A stretch of 64,000 nt of DNA from Eremophila alpestris peregrina. Lineage: Eukaryota; Chordata; Aves; Passeriformes; Alaudidae. Shown piece by piece: positions 13,001 to 21,331 of the stretch. Both the position numbers and the translations under genes were made by a program. The notes under the pieces are model-generated. The model was not told the DNA's origin and ran no database searches. It saw nothing but the letters and a program-made list of their open reading frames with translations. The DNA is taken from assembly GCA_009792885.1 (NCBI GenBank), contig WMCF01000029.1, forward strand, positions 6,466,000 to 6,529,999, read 5' to 3'. Every line of letters begins with the position of its first letter. The first letter of the stretch is position 1.

Positions 13001-15538
13001 TACACTGGTGGCTTTGAAGGGGATGTTAGTGTTTGTTCCCAGCTTTGGTTTTAGTATACAGAGTTGTATAAAAAGTGACTGGTGAGAATGCATGGAAAAT
13101 TGACCAAAGTATTCAGAAATGTTCCTTGATTTCAGTTCAGCTGTTCTGCAAAATGAATTCACCTTAGTAAAAGTCCACTAAATTTGGTAGCTAATCCAGG
13201 GATTATAACAGTTTCTGAATACTGACAGATATTCACTTGTTTCTGAACAATAATATGAAACATGTTTTCTTCCTGTGAGACCTGGATAATTTTCTTCCTT
13301 TTCCCACCCCCATCAGACTAAATGTCTTTGTTTTTCTTCATAGATTGAAATGCTAAGGAAGAAAGTAAAAGAAAAGGAATTATTTATTATACAGCTTTTA
13401 GACAAAATATCTTTCTTAGAATGTGAGGTAAGGCATTACCTTTGAAGTTTATATTATTATGATTATTTTATGAATCCAAATTAAATTTAAATCAATGTCA
13501 TACAGTGCTATTTGGATGTATAATTGCTGTAAGTATTTGCTGTTCTTCAAATGGAAATTAAATTTATGACACCAGTCATACAGTCAGGAATGTATGAAAT
13601 AAAGTATCAATATTCACACTAAGTGTCTTAACTTACAATTTTATAATGGTTTTATAATTACTTCAACCAGGAGCTTCTGAATGAAACTATTAGTTTAATT
13701 CATAGTCTTTCCAGAATTAAGAATGCCTTCATTTTCTCAATACAAACTTCTACACTGTTTCTTGTAGGGAGAGGGCAATGTGCAATTTTATTTCCTTGTT
13801 TAATTACCATAAATAAAATAAACTTGTGATGAAAATTACTTTTCCCCAGAATAAAGAATTACAAGATAAACTGGACTACCTAATGGAAAACCAACCAAAG
13901 ACCAATATAGAAACCAGAGATACTGGTGTAGAATGTGACCTTCCATACAGGTATTTACTTTTTCTGCTTGTTTGTAGGAAAATTCTTCATGATGTCCCTT
14001 ATCAGTACTGTATTAGTGAGCCATTCTGCTAATAAACTGTGTGAGTGGATTGTGGAGTTTAAAGAGCACTTCACTCCTGGTTATTGGCAGTAATGCAATT
14101 GAAGTGGAGAAGTCAGAGAGGGGGCTGTGAGGTGTGGGAAGCTGTGGTGGCAGTGGGCAGACATGGGACAGCTCTGCCCGAGGCTGCTCAGTGCTGGCTG
14201 CAGGCACACCTCACCCTCTGTGCCTGGAGCTGTGAGCAGCACCACTGGGGAGCAGGGAACATCGACAGGGGAGGGCTGCAGGGATTCTGGGGATCTCCTG
14301 GCCCAGGGTGGAGCATTGCCAGGGAAATAGTGCCATGACATCACCACATGTGCACTGAAATGCTGTCGGTGCTCTGTGCTGCCAGTGGCTCTGGAGCTTG
14401 GCTTTGGAGAGCTTGGGTGTACTGGCAGTGGCTCTGCAGCCTGGCTTTGGAAGGCCTGAGTGTGGTGCCAGTGGCTCTGGAGCCTGGCTTTGGAAGGCCT
14501 GGGTCTGGCACCAGTGGCTCTGGAGCCTGGCTTTGGAAAGCTCAGGTGTAGTGCCAGTGGCTCTGGAGCCTGGCTTTGCAAAGCTCGGGTGTGGTGCCTC
14601 CCCTCCTCCCCTGCTTTCTCTGCCCTAAGCCTCCAGCAGGCCACTGAGCCCTGGGAGCAGGGCTCTGCACTTCCACTTCAGTATTCCCCACAAGTCCCCA
14701 CAGGGAAGGGCAAAACAGAAGACAAACCAGTAAAATAAGGAGGATCATTTCACATTATTTTTATAGCCAACAAGTAAACTTGTTCATTTTAACCACCCTG
14801 CAAATTGAATTGTTTAATTTGAGAAATGTTAATCAGCATATGAAATCAGCAAGCAAACTAAAATTTCCTTCATAATTTAAAAATACACTCATTTTGGAGT
14901 TCAGTCTAGAGCATATTTTAATGGTATGTGTTTTGGAACCTTAAATGCAGTGTTTTTTCACTCAGGTTGTCAACAAAAACCTATCTTTGTTGCCCTCTCT
15001 CGGGCCCCTCTGTATGTAAGCACAGCTCCTACTTATCTGATATTTTTCCTCTTTTTGAGTTTTATCTCTGTGCAGGAATGCACCTCTGTGCAGTTTAGAT
15101 TTAATGGAATTACTCTTAATGATTGTGTTCTTAAATGCAATATTGCTATGTTTTTTGTTGCAGGACTCTTAGTCCTAATGACTTTATTGCTGTGCATTCC
15201 ACTGTGAGCACCAGCAAATGCCAGCCTGGAAACGTGTCAGTATCTGCCACGGGTTTTATCAAATATTCTTTGTGGCATTATAAAAAAGAAATGCAGAACA
15301 CACCAAATGCACTGATAAGTTTAATTTTAGCCTGTCAATATTAACACGAGAGCACAAGTTCATTGCCATGGCATTACAAGCCCAGCTGTGTGATACTCTG
15401 ACCTTAACTCTGTCAGCTTTCTCTTGTCTCCTGCACAGCAGCAGCTCTGAGAGCAGATGTGACAGTCCGAGGCCGGTGAGGACGTACACGCCGTTCAAGA
15501 GAGTGCTGGAATTCAGCACAAAGAGCAGCACATCCTGA
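947..15538 (+). CDS. MYZAP: MYZAP 3' part (myocardial zonula adherens protein), five C-terminal coding exons
   Basis: Join 947-1032, 3090-3195, 13344-13427, 13850-13950, 15439-15538. Together these encode about 158 C-terminal residues and a TGA stop; the human protein has about 466 residues, so the N-terminal two thirds lie upstream of the window. All junctions are GT/AG and the phases chain without a shift. Recognition rests on the blocks ERHQLQ, ASLRERIKHLDDMVHCQQKK, ISFLE, and a terminal YTPFKRVLE block, which match human MYZAP in the same order. The residues are charged and heptad-like, as expected for its long coiled coil. The family protein sits at cardiac intercalated discs and other cell junctions, binds junction plaque proteins and influences Rho/SRF signalling; that is family knowledge. 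POLR2M follows on the same strand, as in mammals. Confidence 0.92.
1033..3089 (+). other. MYZAP: MYZAP intron
   Basis: Two kilobases of AT-rich intron with no recognisable exon, RNA gene or interspersed repeat. Short open frames on either strand look like chance. Confidence 0.8.
3090..3195 (+). CDS. MYZAP: MYZAP coding exon, most conserved coiled-coil segment
   Basis: Acceptor ttttgccag before 3090; donor gtgaga from 3196. One base completes the split Arg codon, then 35 full codons follow (SQHLEEVAASLRERIKHLDD, then MVHCQQKKVKHMVEE). The stretch LRERI.HLDDMVHCQQKKVK.MVEE is almost identical to human MYZAP, so this exon is the firmest evidence for the gene. It ends on a codon boundary, ready for the phase-0 exon at 13344. 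Confidence 0.94.
3196..13343 (+). other. MYZAP: MYZAP large intron (10.1 kb)
   Basis: The exons on both sides are adjacent in the human protein alignment, so nothing coding is missing. Inside are simple A-rich tracts (6611-6650), a direct 15-mer duplication of a ttttctatctata-type motif near 4990-5020, and a duplicated atattttaaact-type motif near 9280-9320. A 237-codon open frame lies on the minus strand at 7935-8648 and has no recognisable homology. I saw no CR1 element in it. Confidence 0.75.
6611..6650. repeat. A-rich low-complexity tract
   Basis: A run of A broken by single C and T residues (caaaaa units). No flanking element body is recognisable, so it may be simple-sequence slippage rather than a retroposon tail. 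Confidence 0.8.
13344..13427 (+). CDS. MYZAP: MYZAP coding exon
   Basis: Acceptor ttcatag before 13344; donor gtaagg from 13428. It has exactly 28 codons in phase 0 (IEMLRKKVKEKELF, then IIQLLDKISFLECE). The human counterpart reads IESLKKK...LLEKISFLEGE. The sequence is a continuous amphipathic coiled coil. Because the exon is a multiple of three, skipping it would keep the frame. Confidence 0.92.
13428..13849 (+). other. MYZAP: MYZAP intron
   Basis: Short AT-rich intron, about 420 bases, ending in the polypyrimidine acceptor tttccccag. Nothing else is seen in it. Confidence 0.85.
13850..13950 (+). CDS. MYZAP: MYZAP coding exon; donor phase compatible with POLR2M exon 2
   Basis: Acceptor tttccccag before 13850; donor gtattt from 13951. 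It has 33 codons plus AG: NKELQDKLDYLMENQPKTN, then IETRDTGVECDLPY. The human equivalent reads NNELQSRLDYLTETQ and ETREIGVGCDLLP. The coiled coil ends here. The donor leaves two bases (phase 2), which can be completed either by the last MYZAP exon (AG+C, Ser) or by POLR2M exon 2 (AG+G, Arg). The donor gtattt is a relatively weak match to consensus. Confidence 0.92.
13951..15438 (+). other. MYZAP: MYZAP last intron, with GC-rich minisatellite block
   Basis: The intron before the terminal exon. Its first half (about 14100-14720) is unusually GC-rich for this neighbourhood and contains the 43-bp tandem repeat listed separately. The second half returns to AT-rich intron sequence. Confidence 0.8.
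14382..14596. repeat. 43-bp minisatellite, five copies
   Basis: Units begin ccagtggctctggagcctgg (the second has gcagtggctctgcagcctgg) at 14382, 14425, 14468, 14511 and 14554, giving a constant period of 43. They differ by a few substitutions, so the array is degenerate but regular. The period is not a multiple of three. The several long open frames crossing this block are therefore composition effects and not a repeat protein. Confidence 0.95.
15439..15538 (+). CDS. MYZAP: MYZAP terminal coding exon with stop
   Basis: The predicted acceptor is ctcctgcacag before 15439. One base completes Ser, followed by 32 codons and TGA at 15536-15538. The protein tail is SSSESRCDSPRPVRTYTPF then KRVLEFSTKSSTS. 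The human tail is about the same length and carries the same core, YTPYTRVLEL, so this is the true C-terminus rather than a chance open frame. Acceptor choice is ambiguous by 3 or 6 bases because three NAG triplets lie in a row (cacAGcAGcAG). Any of them keeps the frame and only changes the number of serines. Confidence 0.88.
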
Positions 15539-17804
15539 GCACTCAGCCAGCTGTCTGACTATGAGCAGATCTCTTGCGCCTTTGCAGCTTGGTTAGATAA
15601 ACTTTCATCCATTCATAGACAAGAGCAGCAGCATGGAGTCTTGCTAAATTTATCCTGAAAGCAGCTCTTTAGTAACTTTATACCTGAAGTTACTACTGAT
15701 GTTAACTGTGAGAGGACAGGGAAGCAGCAGGCTGAGTGTAGCAGCAGTCAGGTAATATTAGAAGCTGTCCAGTGCAATGTCATTTCAAATCCCTGTATGA
15801 AGGACTTGTATAGCTGTACAGTTGGTTTTTTCCTTCAACTGTGTTGTAATTCTGTTTGTGTAATGAAGCTCTAATATGTTCTGTTGTCAATACTACTGGA
15901 GCAGTACCTGAAGTTGTGCTGGCAGAGGAAATCAGTGTGGAAGCTCTGAATCTGCCCAAACTGAGGGTGGCTCACACCTGTCCCAGAGACCTGGGGCAGC
16001 TGAGGGCTCTCTTCACCTGGGAGCAGCTCTTTTGTACCCAGCACTCTTTGTCTGGGAGGGAGAGATGAACTGGGCTGTTTAAAACAATTCCCTCAACACA
16101 TGGCACATGAATATTGTGTTTGCTGCTCAAAACAGTAAGGGAGAGAGCAGATTATAATGGAATTTGCTTTGTTGGACTGAGGCACTGGTTTGCACTTCCT
16201 CAGTCATGGGACAGAGTGACCATGGGTGACACATTCAGTAGTAATTGTGTAGGAAAATCCCTGATGCTTTATTTATTTACTTTTCCATTTGAGGAAGGAG
16301 TTTTCATTAAACAAAAGTTTGCCTACTGCAACCTGCAGCAATCCTTGCAACTCCAACAGCAACAGCAATCCTGAATCAGGATTTGGGGTTTTGAGTACTA
16401 TTTTTTTTTGTCCAAAGCACTTAAAATCTTGTATTTGGCTTCAAAGTAGCAGCAGGAAAGACTGAATCTAGTACTGAACTAATTTAAATATATATATAGG
16501 GTATTATTTATATATTGTTTTAGTCTTCCACTCTTAGTGAATTTAAAATGAATTAGGAATATTTTGTTTTAATTCTCTTAACATGAATGAAGGACTTATT
16601 TTTTTAATTACAGTAGCTGCAACAGAAAACAACTTAGGTTCTGTATGATCAATATTGTTCTTGCATGCAGTGTCAACCCCAGGAGGTGCTCACCTTGCCA
16701 CAAAGCTTCACAAAGGGATTGCTTTTGTCTCCAGCCTTATGCAATTCAGTCCTGTCTTTTCAAATCAAGTATATTTACTGAAGTCGTATTTAAAATAATA
16801 ATGTTGATCTCATATTGGAGGTACAAGAAGATGAGTAATAACTCTGATTTCAGGGACAAGCTTTGTACCTGTGAGATATTATCTCCATCTAGTGGCTGAT
16901 AACAGCTAATATTTGGACAGTATCTGTTTTTTAAGAGAAAGGCACTAAAAACTAATCCCAACAGCTATATTAATGTCCATTAGGGATGCAGCTTTAGATC
17001 TTACAGAATGTCTTTTAGCATTTCTGTGCCTACACAGTCCCTCTGTAATTCAGGACTTGAATTCTGAACCATAGTTTGTGTACCTTCAAACTTAAGATGA
17101 ATGGATGAAGGTGGTGTTTTTAGATAAAAGGAAATGCATCTTGTTGTAAAAGACATTAACTGACAAGTTTTAAAAAGTGCAAATCCATTACCCCTCTGAT
17201 TTTGGCCAGAATTCAGAAAACAGGACCTGATGACTTTGAGGTGCTCAGTGAATGGCAGGGTAAGTACCAAATGTTGTTTTGACACAGACTCAGAGGAAGT
17301 TCATTCTACTTTTAATATACTCCTGAGGATCTCCTGAAAATGCTGCAAGCTATTTTAACTCTGAGACTTGCAACATTATGATGATCTGCTCAAGACTTTA
17401 CCAGGAATGCAGCAAGGCCTTAAGTTTTTACTGTAAAGATGTTCTGTGTAAATTTTTCTTGACTGTTTGATGAAATACAGTATTTTTTTCTAAACAAAAA
17501 AAAGGACTGACATTGAAGCTGTATTTTAAGAACATTTTGACATGCAGTGGGCTGATGACCATCACTTGATTGGACTACTGGTCTAAATTAGGAAACTGAA
17601 GAACAGCAGAGTAACTGTATTTATATAATTGTATTACATGAAAATGTAGAGCTTTCCAGACAAAATGAGCAATTATGTAAATTAGCATAGATAATAACAA
17701 ACCCGACTGAAAAGACTGTAACACTTCTGTATAAATTTTCTCAATTTGAGACTGAGTTAATTAGTACTATCACATTAGAAACTAGTAAAATTTCTGTAAA
17801 CAGC

Positions 17805-17810
17805 AATAAA
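17805..17810 (+). terminator. Candidate polyadenylation signal, proximal
   Basis: Canonical aataaa about 2.27 kb after the MYZAP stop. The downstream GU-rich context is weaker than at 18020. Confidence 0.35.
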
Positions 17811-18019
17811 AGCCATATAGGAAGGGCCCATAAAGTACACTAAATGTAAGTCAATTGTATGACTACATTTGTACCATGATAAGTATTCTTTTGTGATTTA
17901 TTCCAGATACTCTGGAAAGTATTTTGGGATACACTTTTCATATATGCTGTACAAAATAACCTATTACATTGTATGCTTTTAATACATCCAGTATGCAGGA
18001 CATGGAAAGGATAAATTGC

Positions 18020-18025
18020 AATAAA
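18020..18025 (+). terminator. Candidate MYZAP polyadenylation signal
   Basis: Canonical aataaa followed, 20-30 bases on, by a T/GT-rich stretch (ttctgttgtgtc), the usual layout of a cleavage site. A further aataaa lies at 18072-18077. The assignment to MYZAP is by position and strand only. Confidence 0.5.
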
Positions 18026-18079
18026 CACTGTATTTAAACTTACTGTTCTGTTGTGTCAACAGTCTTTTAGAAATAAACC

Positions 18080-20880
18080 CACCTTAAAAGGCTGCAGACT
18101 CTTTCTGTTCTCAACCTTGTTTGTTCCAAACATGTGGGAATGGAGAGCAGCTCCTGCGGAGCCTCGATGTTCTCTCGGTGTTTCCTTTGGCACACGGGCT
18201 CCTGAGAACAGGAAGGCACTCCCTCGTAAAGGCTTTCTCAAAGCCAAGTCACCAACGTAGATGAACTCTTCCATGAAATAAAAAACTATTGACTTGCACA
18301 GGATAAACAAAAACTGGGGAGCACAGCTCTTGGAAAAAACCCCAACAGCTTCAGATCCTTCAGATAACATCTGAATCCATCTGGGATGATGCTCTCCAGG
18401 CTTCAGCAGGATGAGACTGGGATGGCTGTGGCCCATCTTTATTTACTGTTTATATCCACTTACTGATAATAGAGATTTATTTTTAAGAGTATAAAAATAA
18501 AGCAATCTACATGTCAACTAAAGAAGAGGTCGTGCAAACATGACAATCACAGTGTCACAGGTTTGTAAAGCTCAGAGGAAGAATGTCAAGTTTTTAACTC
18601 AAATAATGCTTCCCTGTTTATGTGTATTCAGCTCAGATTGCCAACAAGCCCTGATAAAATCTTGTTGAGATCGGCAGTGCTTGGTGCTGAACCTACAACA
18701 TGGGATTCTGGGAGCTGCATATGGATGCTTCTCAGACATCTGAAAACTTCTGCATATGGACAGATGAGAAGTAAGTTCTCTGTGCATGAAGTTGTAATTC
18801 TGCACAGGAAATCCCTGCTCCACAGAATGGAGATGTACATGCTGAGAGTTTCATTCCACTTATATTTTACTTCATTCTTGTTCAGCCCCTGGGGCTATTT
18901 GCATGTGTAAAAGAAGAGAAGTGCATGAGAGACCTGAGTTAAGGCCCTTGCTGCCTCAAGCACAACACAGAAGGAACAGAAGGAAAGGACACGGGAGCCA
19001 TTTACAGCTCAAGGTATGTGAATATTTTCAAAAGAAAAAGGGACTTGATGATTTAAAGAGGAAATACATGGAAGTGAACATCTGTGAGGTTACAATATTC
19101 TTTAAAGGCATGTGGCATGTAGGTAATGCAATGATCTGATGGATGCTTCCCAGTATGTTGACAGGTATAAATACATATAGATTTGCTTTTAAAGTGTCTA
19201 GGGATTTTTTTTTTTTTGAGAAATAAGGTTAAAGGAATTATTACAAAAGTGCATCATGCTGATAAGAAAGGAGTTCTTTCCTTAAATAAGTATTATTCCA
19301 TTAAATTCTAAATACTCATACCATTTTTTCTTGTTATATTGAGGGTGATTTACATTGTATGCTTGTTTCCTCTCCTCCTGCTCCTCAATATTTCTGAGGA
19401 TAGAAACTGTAAAGGTAGTTCTTCCCCTCCAAAAACTACAATCTAAAGTTTTTTTTGCTCCTTTTCCTAGTGAAAAGAAGTGATATTTTATAAGGTTGAA
19501 GAAAGCAGAAAACAACAACTTCTCTTGTGGAAATAATACTAAATTACTAAATCTGTATTTCCTTCTTCAAATTTGTACCAAAGTTGATGCTGTCGGAGTT
19601 GCATTGTATCTAGATATTGCCCACCTGTTCATAACCAAGAATATCTTTGTTCCAGCACCTTCCAAATTTCAGCTGTTTGTTCATTATTCTGGAACTGTGA
19701 GTTACCTGTAAACAGACAATGTTACTCCAACATTTAACACTCCTGAACTGTAAAATTGTACAGTATTCCTTCCCAGTGAACTTGGACAAATACAGACTTA
19801 GTGAACAGTACCCCAAGTGAGGCACAGAATGATCAGTTGTGATTCCCAGAAGCCTTGTTATTAGCACTTCATTCTCTTCATTCTTTGCTCTACTTTTTTT
19901 GTGTTTATGGAGTTTAGCACATAAATTTTTAGATTCTCATTTCCCTGCTGGCAGGAGTGGTTTCCATGCCCACTGTTCCCACTCTCTCCTATCTGCAGGA
20001 CCAAGTGTTCCTTCTTGCAATGTGCAGAAATAGGACATAGATGCATGCCTTAAACCTGCCTAACAGAGGCAGCAATTCAAAGACCTTATCCTGTAACTGT
20101 GGGGGATCTCCCAGTGAGGAAAACTCCGTGATTTCCCTGAACTCTTAGGCAAAACTCCCCCAAGGGATTTTCCACAGATGATCCAGCTAGTGCATAATAG
20201 AGAGTGAAATGGTCTCTTCAAGTAGTCACTGGATGGGTTTTCTCACCCTGACTGAGGTATTTTTTCCATGGGTAGCTGCCTGCTTGATGAATCTCATTTC
20301 CCCCGGCCCTCAGCCTGTCCAGCTGCACAAACAAAGGGCCAGGCGGACATTTCAGAGCGCTTCCTTCTCCAGTCCCCCCGGCTTGGCCCTGCCCTTGTCC
20401 GGCTCACAGAACATCGGCTTTGACAGTCCCTGCGAAATGTGCCTCTCACTCCTGCTCCGATCGAGAAACCTCCAGTGGGACCGACTTTAAAAAGCTGCCA
20501 GCTGCCACCTGGGAATCACCATTCACTGATGACCCACCGCTGCTACCCGGAGAGGCTTAAAAAATGGATCATATCCATTGAAAGATGCGTATTTCACAAG
20601 AAAAAAAGTACTTAGATTTTAAAATAAAGGATAGTAAATGTAGCATAACATAGACAAGGAACCCCTTAGATTTTAAAGGTATGCATTGGCCAAAAATTAT
20701 AGAAATTCCCAGAATGTTGAGGAAAAAATTGCTTTCATACTTTGCTCAATAATTTCTACAGAAAAAAAAGATGTCGAAAAACGTAGACAGAATACCAGAT
20801 TGGTCTCTGGGGAGGGGGAAGAGTCAGAGTCTGCTGAAGTGCTAACCCAAAAAACTGCTAAAGGGTGTCAAATTGCTCTC
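18080..20880. other. MYZAP-POLR2M intergenic interval
   Basis: No recognised coding sequence or RNA gene. Most is AT-rich. A moderately GC-rich patch at 20290-20560 precedes the CpG island and may be part of the regulatory region. In a GCOM1-type readthrough transcript this interval would be intronic. Confidence 0.6.
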
Positions 20881-21021
20881 AAACGCACAGCCTTTCGGCG
20901 CTGCTCCGCGCGTGTCACCCGTGCCGTACAGGGCACCAACCGCAGCTTCCCCAGCCATTGTTGCAATCCCCGTGTGATGAAGGCGAGTTCCCGGCGCGGG
21001 GGTGAGCAGCCTCACTCCCGT

Positions 21022-21098
21022 ACCCCAGCCCCGGTCCCGCACCCCAGCCCCGGTCCCGCACCCCAGCCCCGGCCCCGCACCCCAGCCCCGGTCCCGTA
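21022..21098. repeat. 19-bp GC-rich minisatellite, four copies
   Basis: Units accccagccccggtcccgc start at 21022, 21041, 21060 and 21079, a constant period of 19 with one or two substitutions. A degenerate fifth unit trails into 21110. The minus strand is a series of short G runs (gggg, ggg), so it has G-quadruplex potential. It lies about 100-180 bases upstream of the probable start site. Confidence 0.93.
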
Positions 21099-21203
21099 TC
21101 CCCGCCCCGGCGCCGCTCAGGGCGGTCCCGCTCTGCGGGCGGGGTGCGGATCCGTGCCGCCCTTCGCGTTCCGAGCAAGTCGGGCCCTGCCGCCGCGCCG
21201 TCG

Positions 21204-21222
21204 CTTCCGGCAAGATGGCGGC
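21204..21222 (+). promoter_or_regulatory. Abutting ETS and YY1 motifs
   Basis: cttccgg (reverse complement ccggaag, the GABP/ELK core) is followed directly by caagatggcggc, the full-length YY1 consensus. YY1 elements of this exact form usually lie just downstream of the transcription start and overlap the 5' UTR. Here the atg of the element at 21215 is not the POLR2M start codon but lies 31 bases upstream and out of frame. Confidence 0.8.
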
Positions 21223-21245
21223 GTGCAGGGCGCTGCCGGGGCCCC

Positions 21246-21331
21246 ATGGCGGCGGCTCCGGGGCTGCGCGGGCGGGCGCTGCCCGAGCTCCGCGAGATGC
21301 TGAGGCGGCAGGAGCGGCTGCTGGCCGACCG
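21246..21331 (+). CDS. POLR2M: POLR2M exon 1 coding part
   Basis: ATG at 21246 in the context gccccATGg; 28 codons plus CG, then donor gtgagg. It encodes MAAAPGLRGR and then the conserved helix ALPELREMLRRQERLLAD. The frame is open upstream to an ATG at 21144, but that extension is CpG-island sequence without a human counterpart, so I kept 21246. Confidence 0.88.

Larger units (their letters stand above)
15539..18025 (+). other. MYZAP: Probable MYZAP 3' UTR
   Basis: From the MYZAP stop to the best-looking cleavage signal. The interval is AT-rich, has no splice-compatible conserved coding sequence, and carries candidate signals at 16306 (attaaa), 17805 (aataaa) and 18020 (aataaa). A short cag/caa-rich run lies at about 16330-16372. 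The UTR extent is inferred; an earlier end at the 16306 or 17805 signal is possible. Confidence 0.45.

Noticed and set aside
14081..14738. Several overlapping open frames of 67-187 codons on both strands
   Set aside because: They are readings of a GC-rich 43-bp minisatellite whose period is not a multiple of three.
15164..15344. Open frame after a tgttgcag acceptor, in phase with the preceding MYZAP exon
   Set aside because: It fits as an alternative terminal exon by phase, but it does not resemble the known MYZAP tail, whereas 15439-15538 does and has the right length.
20686..21303. 205-codon plus-strand open frame leading into the CpG island
   Set aside because: It reads AT-rich DNA and then the 19-bp repeat as Pro/Ala/Arg; it is not in the POLR2M frame and has no recognisable homologue.
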